Assembly: GCA_964553405.1 (NCBI GenBank)
Contig: CAZKLS010000003.1
Coordinates: 1-64,000, forward strand
Reading direction: 5' to 3'
Length of the DNA stretch: 64,000 bases
Source: DATIRA01 sp964553405
Lineage (GTDB): Bacteria; Pseudomonadota; Gammaproteobacteria; Steroidobacterales; Steroidobacteraceae
Shown here: positions 33,894 to 43,341 of the stretch, one piece after another
How the letters are laid out: each line of letters starts with the position of its first letter
How positions within the stretch are numbered: position 1 is the first letter of the stretch
Made by a program: the position numbers and the translations under genes
Notes under the pieces: generated by a model
What the model was told of the DNA's origin: nothing
The model's database searches: none
The model's input: only the letters and a program-made list of their open reading frames with translations

Positions 33894-35508
33894 GCGTCAC
33901 GCGCCTCGCGAGCAGCACCACCGGCAGGATGCCGACGGCGACGATCATCACCGAGGGGAGGGCCGCCCGGGTCCACTCGCCTTCGGCAGTCATCTCGAAC
34001 ACGCGCAGCGCGAGCGTCTCGAATCCGAACGGCCGGGTCATCAGCGTGATCGGCAGTTCCTTCATCAGGTCGACGAACACCAGGACGCCGGCGGCGAGCA
34101 GGCTGCCGCGCAGCAGCGGCAGGTGTACGCGCTTCAAGCGGGCCGCGCCGCGGACGCCGAGGATCTCGGCGGCCTGGTCGAGGTTGCGATGGATCCGCGC
34201 GAGGCCGCTCTCCACGGGTCCGCTCCCGACCGCCAGGAAGCGGGCGAGGTAGGCGATGAACATCGTCAGCAATGTACCCTGCAGGAAGAGCTGAGGCGCC
34301 GATGTTCCCAGCAGCGAGTCGAGCTGCTGCTGCAGCCAGTTGTTGAATCCAGCCACCGGCGCGAAGAGCCCGACCGCCAGCACGGTGCCGGGAATCGCGT
34401 AGCCGATCGTCGCCACGCGACCGAGCCCGCGCAGCCAGCGACTCGTCTGTCCCCGGAGCGCGTAGCCGAGCGCCAGCGCCGCTGCGACGACGACCAGCGC
34501 GCCGGAGGCCGCGACCAGCACGCTGCGGCCTGCGAAGGCCCAGTACCGGGAGTCGAGGTCGGTGGCGGCGTGCTGCACGGACCAGTGCAGCAACTGCATC
34601 ATCGGCAATATGAACGCGGCTGAGAGCACGGCCAGCGCGGTCGTCGTCGCGGCGATTGCGCCGACGCCGACCAGTCGCTGCCGCGGCAGGTCGAGGCGAC
34701 CGGCCCGGTCGCTCGCGAAACCCCGGTTACCGCGCAGCATTCGCTCGAGCCAGGTGCCGCCGAGCGCGAGCAGCGCGAGCAGCGCCGCCATCTGCAGCGC
34801 CGCGGCGATGGAGAACATGCCGAACCAGGCGCGGTAGATGGCGGTCGTGAACGTGTCGACGTTCAGCGCGGCGACCACGCCGAAGTCCGCCAGTGTCTCC
34901 ATGCAGACCAGCGCGACCCCGGCTGCGATCGCCGGCCGCGCCGCCGGCAGCACGGCCTTGCGGAAGGCCGCGGCACGCCCCAGGCCCAGCGACTGCGCCA
35001 CCTCCAGGCCGCGCGATCCGGCGGTCTCGAACGCGACGCGCGCCAGCATGTACACATAGGGGTAGAGGCACAGCGTCAGCACCACGGCCGCGCCGCCCAG
35101 CGAGCGGATCGCCGGAAGTCGCAGGCCCGCGCCCAGCTGCTCGCGCAGCCAGCCCTGCACGGGTCCTGCAAAGTCCAGCGCCCCTGCGAACACCACGGCG
35201 AGCACGTATCCCGGCACGGCCAGCGGCAGCAGCAGCGCCCAGCTGAAGAAGCCGCGGCCCGGGAACTCATGGGCCGCGACCAGCCATGCGAGCGTCGTGC
35301 CGAGGATCGCGGTGGCGATGCCGACGATCGCGAGCAGCAGCGCCGTGTTCACCGCAACCCTCGGCAGCACGTGCTGCAGCTGGTGCTGCCAGACCTCGGT
35401 CGCCGGCGAAAGCCAGGCCGCCGCAGCAGAGAACATCGGCAGCAGGGCCGGCACCGAGAGCAGCGCGACCGTGATGGCGGCTGCGTACCGTGACGGCGGG
35501 CCCGGCAT
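33883..35508 (-). CDS. fbpB: Iron(III) ABC transporter permease (FbpB-like)
   Basis: 541 residues, about 12 membrane helices made of two fused permease halves. Each half has an EAA-type cytoplasmic loop, the first at EVAQSLGLGRAAAFRKAVLP and the second at QAAEILGVRGAARLKRVHLP, which couple to the ATPase. Follows the receptor gene with 3 bases between and overlaps fbpC. Confidence 0.9.
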   Translation of the reverse strand: MPGPPSRYAAAITVALLSVPALLPMFSAAAAWLSPATEVWQHQLQHVLPRVAVNTALLLAIVGIATAILGTTLAWLVAAHEFPGRGFFSWALLLPLAVPGYVLAVVFAGALDFAGPVQGWLREQLGAGLRLPAIRSLGGAAVVLTLCLYPYVYMLARVAFETAGSRGLEVAQSLGLGRAAAFRKAVLPAARPAIAAGVALVCMETLADFGVVAALNVDTFTTAIYRAWFGMFSIAAALQMAALLALLALGGTWLERMLRGNRGFASDRAGRLDLPRQRLVGVGAIAATTTALAVLSAAFILPMMQLLHWSVQHAATDLDSRYWAFAGRSVLVAASGALVVVAAALALGYALRGQTSRWLRGLGRVATIGYAIPGTVLAVGLFAPVAGFNNWLQQQLDSLLGTSAPQLFLQGTLLTMFIAYLARFLAVGSGPVESGLARIHRNLDQAAEILGVRGAARLKRVHLPLLRGSLLAAGVLVFVDLMKELPITLMTRPFGFETLALRVFEMTAEGEWTRAALPSVMIVAVGILPVVLLARRVTHVA

Positions 35509-35511
35509 GCC

Positions 35512-36528
35512 TCAGCGGTAGCCGGCCCGGTCCATCAGGCGGACGGCGGCGGGCTGCAGCCGTCCGGCTTCCGCCACATTGATCAGGCTCGGCTCGAAGT
35601 CGCCCCAGGACTTCACCAGCGGGTCCACCGGAGCCGCCGGGTTCGCCGGGAACTCCATGTTGACGGCGGCGAAGTGCTGCTGGGCGGTGCCGCTCGACAG
35701 CCACTCGAGGAACCGGGTCGCCGCGGCGACCTTTCGAGAATGAGCCACCACGCCGGCGCCCGAGATGTTGACGTGCACTCCGCCCGCGCCCTGGTTCGCC
35801 CAGAAGAGCCTGACCGGGAAGTCCGGTCGCTGCTTCTGGATACGGCCGTAGTAATAGCTGTTGACGATTCCGACGTCGCACTGCCCGGCCGCGATCGCCT
35901 CGAGCAGTTGCGTGTCGTTCGCGAAGACGTCGGTAGCGAGATTGTCGACCCAGCCGCGGACCACCTGCTCGGTCTTCGCCTCGCCGTGCGCGGCGATCAT
36001 CGTCGCGACCAGTGACTGGTTGTAGACCTTCTTCGAAGTACGCAGGCACAGGCGCCCCTTCCACGCAGGCCCTGCCAGCGCCTCGTAGGTGCTGAGCTCG
36101 GCCGGCTGAACCCGCTGCGTGCTGTAGGCGATTGTCCGGGCCCGCATCGAGAAGCCGAACCATCGATTGCCCGGGTCGCGCAGGTACGCCGGGATGTTGC
36201 GCTCGAGCGTTGCCGACTCGACCGGGCGCAGCAGGCCGCGCTCGGCTGCATTCCACAGCTCGCCCGCGTCCACCGTCATCAGCAGGTCCGCGGGCGTGTT
36301 GCGTCCTTCGGCCGAGAGGCGCTCGATCAGCATCGCCGCATCGCCGGTCGCGAAGTCGACCTCCACTCCGGTTTCGCGCGTGTACGCCTCGAAGATCGGC
36401 TTGACCAGCTGCTCGTTGCGAGCCGAATAGACGACCAGCGTTTCCGCGGAAACAACGGGTGCGATGGCGGTCGCGAGCGTCAGCGAGATCGCGGCCCATC
36501 CGCCGCGAAGCGAGAGCGGGAATTTCAT
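35512..36528 (-). CDS. fbpA: Iron(III) ABC transporter substrate-binding protein (FbpA-like)
   Basis: 338 residues with a signal peptide (ending ATAIAPVVSAE). LVVYSARNEQLVKPIFEAY and TGVEVDF at the start of the mature protein are the FbpA signature; NSYYYGRI contains the paired tyrosines that bind ferric iron. Delivers iron to FbpBC. No purine-rich Shine-Dalgarno is visible before ATG 36528 (the leader is CTCCCCTGCC on the coding strand), unusual in this window. A Fur-like box and a promoter lie 20-50 bases upstream, so expression should rise on iron limitation. Confidence 0.9.
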   Translation of the reverse strand: MKFPLSLRGGWAAISLTLATAIAPVVSAETLVVYSARNEQLVKPIFEAYTRETGVEVDFATGDAAMLIERLSAEGRNTPADLLMTVDAGELWNAAERGLLRPVESATLERNIPAYLRDPGNRWFGFSMRARTIAYSTQRVQPAELSTYEALAGPAWKGRLCLRTSKKVYNQSLVATMIAAHGEAKTEQVVRGWVDNLATDVFANDTQLLEAIAAGQCDVGIVNSYYYGRIQKQRPDFPVRLFWANQGAGGVHVNISGAGVVAHSRKVAAATRFLEWLSSGTAQQHFAAVNMEFPANPAAPVDPLVKSWGDFEPSLINVAEAGRLQPAAVRLMDRAGYR

Positions 36529-36547
36529 TGGCAGGGGAGCTGAATTG

Positions 36548-36577
36548 AATAGATGCAAATAATTCTCATTAGTGTAA
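36548..36577 (-). promoter_or_regulatory. Fur-like box within the fbpABC promoter
   Basis: On the minus strand TTACAC (36572-36577) and TCTATT (36548-36553) are 18 bases apart, a plausible -35/-10 pair. The spacer is the AT-rich stretch whose plus strand reads GCAAATAATTCTCATTAG (36555-36572), very like known Fur boxes such as AAATAATTCTTATTT. Located 20 bases before fbpA in GC-rich surroundings. Confidence 0.65.
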
Positions 36578-36745
36578 TTGATGGCCTCGCGGCGCACCAG
36601 CCTTGCACGACATGCGGCTGCACGGACTCCGGCGTGCCCGGGCCGCAGGCCTGCCGCGCGCCGGGTCGTCGCAACGGGCGGCTCCGCCGGGCAGGACCCC
36701 GGGCCGCTATGATGCCTCGACTGTCGTGATGCCGAGGGCCTGCCG

Positions 36746-36814
36746 ATGTACCAGCCGCTGACCCGCCCGTGGATACCGGAACCGGCCGGCGCGGGCAGCG
36801 GGACCCCGCGATGA
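36746..36814 (+). CDS. Possible 22-codon upstream reading frame of the ggt gene
   Basis: ATG 36746, preceded by GAGGG, opens a 22-codon frame (MYQPLTRPWIPEPAGAG and on) whose TGA at 36812-36814 overlaps the ATG of the gamma-glutamyltransferase gene. A TATGAT -10-like hexamer lies at 36708-36713, which would start a transcript upstream of it. It may be a translated leader coupled to ggt or chance; the peptide is Pro-rich and unlike any family I know. Confidence 0.3.
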   Translation: MYQPLTRPWIPEPAGAGSGTPR

Positions 36815-38340
36815 GCCGTCCGGTGACCGGTGCGATCGCGAGCGGCCACGAGCTCACCGCGGCCGCCGCTCGCGAGGTGCTGGAGGAGGGCGGGAACGCC
36901 TTCGACGCCGTGGTGGCCGCCGCGCTGATGGCCTGCGTCGCCGAGCCGGTGCTGTGCTCGCTCGGGGGCGGCGGCTACCTGCTGGCCGCGAGGCGCGGCG
37001 CAGAGCCGGTCGTGTACGACTTCTTCACCGACACGCCCCGTACCCGGGGCGCCCCAGACCAGATCGACCTGCATCCGGTCGACGCCGACTTCGGTTCGGT
37101 GACCCAGCAGTTCCACGTCGGGCTCGGCGCCGTCGCGACGCCGGGCATGCCGGCAGGTCTTTTCGAGGTGCACCGCGAACTGTGCCGACTGCCGATGCCT
37201 CGCCTGGCCGAGCCGGCGGCCCGGGCCGCGCGGGACGGCGTGGTCGTCAATCGCTTCCACGCCTATCTGTTCCAGGTCGTGGCACCGATCTATGTCGCGA
37301 CGGCCGCGGCTCGAGCGATCTATGGGCAGGACCGCGACTCGCTGCCAAGGGAAGGAGAGCGTTTCCGCCAGCCGGACCTGGCCGTGGCCATCGAGCTTCT
37401 GGCCCGCGAGGGGCCGGGCCTTTTCTATGACGGAGAGCTGGGCCGGCGGCTCATCGAGCAGTGCAGCCGGGGCGGCGGGCAACTCGCGCGCGAAGATATT
37501 GCGGCCTACCGGGTCCGGCGCCGGGAGCCGCTGGCCGTTGGGTATCGGGGCGCCCGGATCTTCACGAACCCACCGCCGTCGCGCGGTGGAATGCTGATCG
37601 CGTTCGCGCTCGCCTTGCTGGCCGAGGCGCCGGTCGACGGGCGCGAGCAGTGGCTGCGCACGCTGGTCGAGGCATTGCGGCTGACCGACAGGGCCCGCGC
37701 GGACTGCGGCGATCCGCTGCTCGACCCTGAGCTGCTCGAGCGCTATCGCGCGGAGCTGGGCTCGCGGCCTGGCTGCGACCGCGGCACGACCCACGTCAGC
37801 GTCGTGGACGGCGAGGGCAATCTCGCCGCGGCCTCGCTCAGCAACGGCGAGGGCTGTGGCCACGTGCTCGCGGGCACGGGAATCATGCTGAACAACATGC
37901 TCGGCGAGGAAGACATCAATCCGCAGGGCCTGCAGCGGTGGCAGCCGGGTACGCGAATGGCGTCGATGATGGCGCCGACGCTGATCGAGCAGCCTGGTGC
38001 CCGCGCGGTGCTGGGCTCAGGCGGCTCGAAACGCATCCGCAGCGCCGTACTGCAGGTGGTCACGAACCTCGTCGCGCTGGAGATGCCGCTCGAGGAAGCC
38101 GTCGCGGCGCCGCGCGTGCACGTCGAAGACGGGCTGCTGAGCATCGAGGGGGGATTCTCGCCGGCCGATGAGCGGGTGCTCGGTGCGTCCGGGCTGCGGG
38201 TCGATCACTGGTCGGACCGCAATTTCTTCTTCGGCGGCGTGCACGTGGTACGGCAGCAGCGAGAGTCGCTCAGTGCCGTCGGTGATCCGCGGCGCGGCGG
38301 CGTGGGCCTGACGCTCAGCTCCGCGCCAGCAGCTTCCTGA
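36811..38340 (+). CDS. ggt: Gamma-glutamyltransferase family protein
   Basis: 509 residues. The autocleavage site is at RGTTHVSVVD, with Thr326 as the new N-terminal nucleophile of the small subunit; GHELTAAAAREVLEEGGNAFDA at the start and NNMLGEEDINPQG with GSGGSKRI near the end are family landmarks. Transfers or hydrolyses gamma-glutamyl groups from glutathione or related amides. No signal peptide is visible, unlike periplasmic E. coli GGT, so it may work in the cytoplasm. ATG 36811 matches the family N-terminus; ATG 36769 is upstream. Its 3' end overlaps the convergent polX gene by 26 bases. Confidence 0.88.
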   Translation: MSRPVTGAIASGHELTAAAAREVLEEGGNAFDAVVAAALMACVAEPVLCSLGGGGYLLAARRGAEPVVYDFFTDTPRTRGAPDQIDLHPVDADFGSVTQQFHVGLGAVATPGMPAGLFEVHRELCRLPMPRLAEPAARAARDGVVVNRFHAYLFQVVAPIYVATAAARAIYGQDRDSLPREGERFRQPDLAVAIELLAREGPGLFYDGELGRRLIEQCSRGGGQLAREDIAAYRVRRREPLAVGYRGARIFTNPPPSRGGMLIAFALALLAEAPVDGREQWLRTLVEALRLTDRARADCGDPLLDPELLERYRAELGSRPGCDRGTTHVSVVDGEGNLAAASLSNGEGCGHVLAGTGIMLNNMLGEEDINPQGLQRWQPGTRMASMMAPTLIEQPGARAVLGSGGSKRIRSAVLQVVTNLVALEMPLEEAVAAPRVHVEDGLLSIEGGFSPADERVLGASGLRVDHWSDRNFFFGGVHVVRQQRESLSAVGDPRRGGVGLTLSSAPAAS

Positions 38341-40036
38341 GATCCTCGAGCTTGCGCGTGTTGATCACGTCGTCGGCCGCGAGCCAGCCACGGCGGGCCT
38401 GATCGATCCCGCAGCGCATGAAGCGCAGGTCGTCGGCGCCATGCGCGTCGGTCGAGACGGCGATCCTGACGCCCTTGCTCTTCGCCATCTGGCAGGCCGC
38501 CGCGTCGAGATCCAGCCGGTCCGGATGGGCGTTCAGCTCCAGGATGCAGCCGCGTTCGCTGGCCGCCTGCATGATGCGCTCGAGATCGATCGCATAGGGC
38601 TCGCGCCGGTTGATCAGGCGGCCGGTGGGGTGCGCCAGGATGTTGCAATGGCGGTTGTCCATCGCCCGCAGGATGCGCTCGGTCTGTTTCTTCTTCGACA
38701 GGTCGAACCGGTAGTGCACCGCGCAGACGGTGAAGTCGAGTTCCGCGAGCACGGCATCGGGGAGATCGAGCGACCCGTCCTCGAGGATGTCGAGTTCGAC
38801 GGACTTCAGCACGACGATGCCGCGCAGCCTGCTGTTCAGCCGGTCGATCTGCCGGACCTGGGCCAGCAACCGCTTGCGGTCGAGCCCGTGGGCCACGGTC
38901 ACGTGCCGTGAGTGATCGTTGATCGAGAGGTAGTCGTAGCCGCGCTCCTTCGCGGCGCGGGCCATCTGCTCGATCGTGTCGTGACCGTCCGATGCGCGGC
39001 TGTGGCAGTGCAGGTCGCCGCGGATGTCGTCCAGCGTCACGAGCTTCGGCAGCCGGCCCTTGCGGGCGGCCTCGATCTCGCCGCGGTCTTCGCGGAGTTC
39101 CGGCGGGATCCAGCGCAGCTGCAGGGCTTTCAGCAGTTGCCGCTCGGTCCGGCCGGCGATCCGCTCGTCGCCCTTGAACAGCCCGTATTCGTTCAGCTTC
39201 AGCCTGCGGCCGGCGGCAATCCTGCGGACCGCGATGTTGTGCGCCTTCGAGCCGGTGAAGTAGTACAGCGCCGCCCCGTAACTGACCTGCGGCACGACGC
39301 GCAGGTCCACTTGCAGCCCCGAGCGCAGGCGCACGGTCGAGCGCGTCGTGCCCTGCGAGACGACCTCGGCGACCTCATCGTACTTGACGAAGCGCTCGAT
39401 CACCGCTGAGCCGGCCGCGGCCGTGACGAGCAGGTCCAGGTCGCCGACCGTCTCCTTGCGCCGCCGGTAGCTGCCCGCGACCGCGACCTCCTTCACTCCG
39501 TCGATGCGCTGCAGGTACCCGACCAGCGGCCCGGCGACCGCCTCTGCGTCGATCAGCTTCCAGCGCTGCTCGCGAGCGGTGAATCGCTCGAGACGCTCGC
39601 CGATCATCTGCTCCGTTTTCGGGCCGAATCCGGGCAGCGCCCTGACCTTGCCACGGCGCAGCGCGGCCGCGAGGTCGGCCAGGCTGCGGATCCGCAGCTT
39701 CTCGTGGAGGACCCTGACCCGTTTCGGACCGAGGCCCTCTATCTTCATCAGCTCGGCGAGCGCCTTCGGCGTGCGCGAGGAGAGCTCCTCGAGCAGCGGC
39801 AGGCGGCCGGTCTCGACGATCGTCGCGATCTTGCCTGCGAGGTCCTTGCCGATGTTGCGCAGTTCCGCGAGGTCGCGACCCTCGGCCAGCAGCTCGGCCA
39901 TGCTGCGGGAGTTGCCGCGGATCGTGCGCGCCGCATTGCGGTAGGCCCGGATCCGGAACGGGTTCTCGCCCCGCACGGCCAGCAGGTCGGCGACCGTCTC
40001 GAAGATCCCGGCGATCTCGACGTTCTGCACCGGCAC
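38315..40036 (-). CDS. polX: DNA polymerase X family protein (PolX) with PHP exonuclease domain
   Basis: 573 residues. The N-terminal 8-kDa-like domain has helix-hairpin-helix segments ([30 protein letters not shown]); the polymerase core carries the metal-binding Asp pair in GDLDLLV and a further Asp in VDLRVV; the C-terminal PHP domain starts at [12 protein letters not shown] and contains DHSRH, LAHPTGR and STDAHG. Gap-filling polymerase with 3'-5' exonuclease for base-excision repair. Start GTG 40036 has AGGCAGGA just upstream; the frame is open further to 40183 without family resemblance. Confidence 0.9.
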   Translation of the reverse strand: MPVQNVEIAGIFETVADLLAVRGENPFRIRAYRNAARTIRGNSRSMAELLAEGRDLAELRNIGKDLAGKIATIVETGRLPLLEELSSRTPKALAELMKIEGLGPKRVRVLHEKLRIRSLADLAAALRRGKVRALPGFGPKTEQMIGERLERFTAREQRWKLIDAEAVAGPLVGYLQRIDGVKEVAVAGSYRRRKETVGDLDLLVTAAAGSAVIERFVKYDEVAEVVSQGTTRSTVRLRSGLQVDLRVVPQVSYGAALYYFTGSKAHNIAVRRIAAGRRLKLNEYGLFKGDERIAGRTERQLLKALQLRWIPPELREDRGEIEAARKGRLPKLVTLDDIRGDLHCHSRASDGHDTIEQMARAAKERGYDYLSINDHSRHVTVAHGLDRKRLLAQVRQIDRLNSRLRGIVVLKSVELDILEDGSLDLPDAVLAELDFTVCAVHYRFDLSKKKQTERILRAMDNRHCNILAHPTGRLINRREPYAIDLERIMQAASERGCILELNAHPDRLDLDAAACQMAKSKGVRIAVSTDAHGADDLRFMRCGIDQARRGWLAADDVINTRKLEDLRKLLARS

Positions 40037-40167
40037 GGTCCTGCCTCTCGCGCCCCTTGCTCCGCCCGATTCACGATAGGACACGGCGCCGAACGCCCGC
40101 CAGCCGTAGATTCCGCGGGCCCTGTTGCATTCCCGCGTCCCGGCCCGGGGGTCCGTGTCTCCTCCTA

Positions 40168-40183
40168 TTGTCCGCCCGGACAA
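40168..40183 (+). promoter_or_regulatory. Perfect palindrome upstream of ABC efflux operon (operator candidate)
   Basis: TTGTCCGCCCGGACAA has perfect 7-base arms around CC, 47 bases before the ATPase start codon and in the polX/ABC divergent gap. The layout fits a TetR- or PadR-type repressor site governing an efflux operon. No such repressor gene lies next to it. Confidence 0.45.
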
Positions 40184-40230
40184 CCGGGTCGAGGATAGGG
40201 CTTCAGGGTTTCTCGAGTCCCGATTGCGAA

Positions 40231-40962
40231 ATGCGAACCGCTACCGAACCCACCGGATCCGCCGCCGTGCTGCGCACGCGGAACCTGACCAAGGTCTACC
40301 GGACTGGCGAGGTGGAGGTGCACGCGCTGCGCGGCGTGGACCTGGAACTGCGCCCGGGCGAGCTGGTCGTGCTGCTCGGGCCCTCGGGCAGTGGCAAGTC
40401 CACGCTGCTCAACATACTCGGCGGACTCGACACCGCGAGCTCGGGCGAAGCGTGGTTCGAAGACCACGACCTCACGCGCGAGGACGACAAGGAGCTCACC
40501 CGCTACAGGCGCGAGCACGTGGGCTTCGTGTTCCAGTTCTACAACCTGATCCCGAGCCTGACGGCGCTGGAGAACGTCGAGCTGGTGACGGAGATCGCGA
40601 CGCGACCGATGGAGCCGGCGAAGGCGCTGGAGCTGGTCGGGCTGCGTGAACGGATGAACCACTTCCCGGCACAGCTCTCCGGCGGCGAGCAGCAGAGGGT
40701 CGCCATAGCGAGGGCCATCGCCAAGCAGCCCGACGTGCTGCTGTGCGACGAGCCGACCGGCGCGCTCGACAGCGAGACCGGCATCATCGTGCTCGAGGCG
40801 ATCGAGAGCATCCACCGCGAGCTCGGGACGACGACCGTGCTGATCACGCACAACGCGATCATCGCGGAGATGGCCGACCGGGTGCTGGTGCTGGGTGACG
40901 GACGCGTCCAGCAGGAGCGCCGCAACGAGTCGCGCCGGGCCGCGCGGGAGCTGAGCTGGTGA
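40231..40962 (+). CDS. ABC transporter ATP-binding protein (MacB/LolD class)
   Basis: 243 residues. Walker [10 protein letters not shown] (about 50-58), Q-loop [20 protein letters not shown], signature [15 protein letters not shown], Walker [16 protein letters not shown] and the switch His in LITHNAI. The Q-loop and DEPTGALD wording are typical of the MacB/LolD/FtsE class, which drives FtsX-like permeases in mechanotransmission rather than classic import. Followed by its permease with a 4-base overlap and then a periplasmic adaptor; together an efflux or lipid-handling set. Confidence 0.92.
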   Translation: MRTATEPTGSAAVLRTRNLTKVYRTGEVEVHALRGVDLELRPGELVVLLGPSGSGKSTLLNILGGLDTASSGEAWFEDHDLTREDDKELTRYRREHVGFVFQFYNLIPSLTALENVELVTEIATRPMEPAKALELVGLRERMNHFPAQLSGGEQQRVAIARAIAKQPDVLLCDEPTGALDSETGIIVLEAIESIHRELGTTTVLITHNAIIAEMADRVLVLGDGRVQQERRNESRRAARELSW

Positions 40963-43337
40963 AGCTGCAGGCGCTGCGACCGCTGGACCGCAAGCTGCTG
41001 CGCGACCTCTGGCACATCCGCGGCCAGGTGCTGGCGATCGGTCTCGTGATCGCCTCGGGCGTGGGCCTGCTGGTGATGTCGTTGACGGCGATCGAGGCGC
41101 TGGAGGAAACGGCGACGGCCTACTACGAGCGTTACCAGTTCGCCGAGGTGTTCGCGCGGGTCAAGCGTGCCCCGGAGCACCTGTCGGCGCGAATCGCCGC
41201 GATCGACGGCGTGCAGTACGTGCAGATGCGGGTCGTGCGCAGCGCGGTGCTGGACATTCCGGGATTCGACGAACCGGTGCTTGGGCAGCTCGTGTCCGTG
41301 CCTGAGCACGGCGAGCCCCTGCTGAACCGGCTGGCGCTGCGCGAGGGTCGCTATCCGCGCCTCGGCGCGACCGACGAGGCCGTGCTCTCCGAGCCGTTCG
41401 CCGAGGCTCATCGCCTGGGGCTCGGCGGGCAGCTCCGGGCGATCATCAACGGCCACTGGCGGGAATTGCGCGTGGTCGGCATCGCGCTTTCGCCCGAGTA
41501 CGTCTACACGATCGGTCCCGGCGCGCTGATGCCCGACGACCTGCGGTACGGCGTCGTCTGGATGGGACACGAGGCGCTGCAGGCCGCCTTCGACCTCGAT
41601 GGCGCCTTCAACGACCTCACGCTCGGCCTGCTGCGGGGCACGGACCCGGAGACCGTCGTGGACCGGCTCGACGAACTGCTCGATCGGTACGGCAGCGTCG
41701 GCGCCCATGCCCGCAAGGACCAGCTCTCCAACTGGTTCCTGATGAACGAGATCCAGCAGCTCCGGACCATGTCGAGTTTCCTGCCGACGATCTTCCTGGC
41801 CGTCGCGGCGTTCCTCACCAACATGGTGCTCGCCAGGCTGATCACGGTCGAGCGCTCCGAGATCGGGCTGCTGAAAGCCTTCGGCTACGGGAACGCGCGG
41901 ATCGCCTGGCACTACGTCAAGCTGGTGCTGGTGATCGGGGTCGTGGGCATCCTGCTCGGATGGTTCGCGGGTTACTGGCTGGGCCTATACAACACGACGA
42001 TGTACGCGGAGTTCTACCGCTTCCCGTTCCTGCTGTACCGGCCGGGTCCCGCCTCGTTCGCGATCGCCGCGGGCGCGAGCCTCGCCGCGGCGCTGCTCGG
42101 CGCGATCGCGGCGGTGCGGCGCGCCACCGCGCTGCCACCGGCCGAGGTGATGCGGCCGCCGTCGCCGCCGATGTTCAGGCGAAGCCGGCTCGCAGGGCTC
42201 CGCCTCACGCGCCTGATCGACCAGCCGACCCGGATCGTCCTCCGGCAGGCCGGACGCTGGCCGCTGCGCTCGTTCGTCACCAGCGCGGGCATCGCGATGT
42301 CGGTCGCCGTGCTGGTGATCTCGATGCAGTGGCTGGATGCGATCACGCACATCGTGGACGTGTACTTCCTGCAGGCACAGGGTCAGGACCTCACCGTGGG
42401 CTTGGTCGAGGCGCGCTCGTCGGACGCGACGCGGGGTCTGTCGCGGCTGCCCGGCGTGATGTCCGTGGAGCCGATGCGTGCGGTTCCGGCGAAGCTGCGG
42501 GCAGGGCCGCGCGAGGAACGCGAGGCCGTGCGCGGCCTGCCGGCGCATCAGCAGCTGCACCGCGTATACGACGCCGAAGGACGGGCCGTGGACCTGCCGC
42601 CGGAGGGGCTCGTCATCTCGACGATGCTGGCCAAGATGCTGGAGGTGCGCCCCGGGGACCAGCTGACCATCGAGGTGCTGGAAGGCCGGCGCCCGGTCGT
42701 GCAGGTGCCGGTCGTGGCGACGTTCGAAACCTACATCGGCAGCCCGGCATACATGGAGATCGGCGCGCTGAACCGGCTGATGCAGGAGCCGCCGAGCGTG
42801 AATGCCGTGCACATGCGCGTCGATCCGGCGGAGCGTGCGGCACTGTTCCGCCGGCTCAAGCAGATGCCTCAGGTCGGCGCGGTGACGCTGCGCAGCGCGG
42901 CCGTCGAGACCTTTCACGAGACGATGGCCAAGACGATACTGATCTACGTGAGCTTCTTCATCGTGTTTGCCGGGACGCTGGCCTTCGGCGTGACCTACAA
43001 CGCGGCGCGCATCGCGCTGTCGGAGCGGGGCCGCGAGCTCGCGACGCTGAGGGTGCTCGGGTTCTCGCGCCGCGAGATCTCCTACATCCTGGTGGGCGAG
43101 ATCGGCGTGCTGACTTTCCTGGCGCTGCCGTTGGGTGCTGCCTGCGGATACCTGCTGGCGCGCTGGCTGGTGCATGCGTTCGAGACCGAGCTCTATCGCG
43201 TGCCGTTCGTCGTCGCGCCGGACACGTACGGCTGGGCGCTGCTCGGCGGCTTCCTCGCGACCACCGCATCCGTGCTGCTGGTGCGTCGTCGCCTCGACCA
43301 CCTGGACCTGATCGCCGTGCTGAAGACCCGGGAGTAG
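40959..43337 (+). CDS. FtsX-like ABC permease (large, two-FtsX-module type)
   Basis: 792 residues, starting at GTG 40959 overlapping the ATPase stop. One N-terminal helix ([20 protein letters not shown]), a large periplasmic domain, three helices at about 270-385, then a second helix near 435-455, a second periplasmic domain and three C-terminal helices. FtsX-type segments occur twice ([18 protein letters not shown] and [19 protein letters not shown]). That is the long DevC-like or LolCE-fused architecture. Works with the neighbouring ATPase and HlyD-type adaptor. Confidence 0.88.
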   Translation: MKLQALRPLDRKLLRDLWHIRGQVLAIGLVIASGVGLLVMSLTAIEALEETATAYYERYQFAEVFARVKRAPEHLSARIAAIDGVQYVQMRVVRSAVLDIPGFDEPVLGQLVSVPEHGEPLLNRLALREGRYPRLGATDEAVLSEPFAEAHRLGLGGQLRAIINGHWRELRVVGIALSPEYVYTIGPGALMPDDLRYGVVWMGHEALQAAFDLDGAFNDLTLGLLRGTDPETVVDRLDELLDRYGSVGAHARKDQLSNWFLMNEIQQLRTMSSFLPTIFLAVAAFLTNMVLARLITVERSEIGLLKAFGYGNARIAWHYVKLVLVIGVVGILLGWFAGYWLGLYNTTMYAEFYRFPFLLYRPGPASFAIAAGASLAAALLGAIAAVRRATALPPAEVMRPPSPPMFRRSRLAGLRLTRLIDQPTRIVLRQAGRWPLRSFVTSAGIAMSVAVLVISMQWLDAITHIVDVYFLQAQGQDLTVGLVEARSSDATRGLSRLPGVMSVEPMRAVPAKLRAGPREEREAVRGLPAHQQLHRVYDAEGRAVDLPPEGLVISTMLAKMLEVRPGDQLTIEVLEGRRPVVQVPVVATFETYIGSPAYMEIGALNRLMQEPPSVNAVHMRVDPAERAALFRRLKQMPQVGAVTLRSAAVETFHETMAKTILIYVSFFIVFAGTLAFGVTYNAARIALSERGRELATLRVLGFSRREISYILVGEIGVLTFLALPLGAACGYLLARWLVHAFETELYRVPFVVAPDTYGWALLGGFLATTASVLLVRRRLDHLDLIAVLKTRE

Positions 43338-43341
43338 CTGC

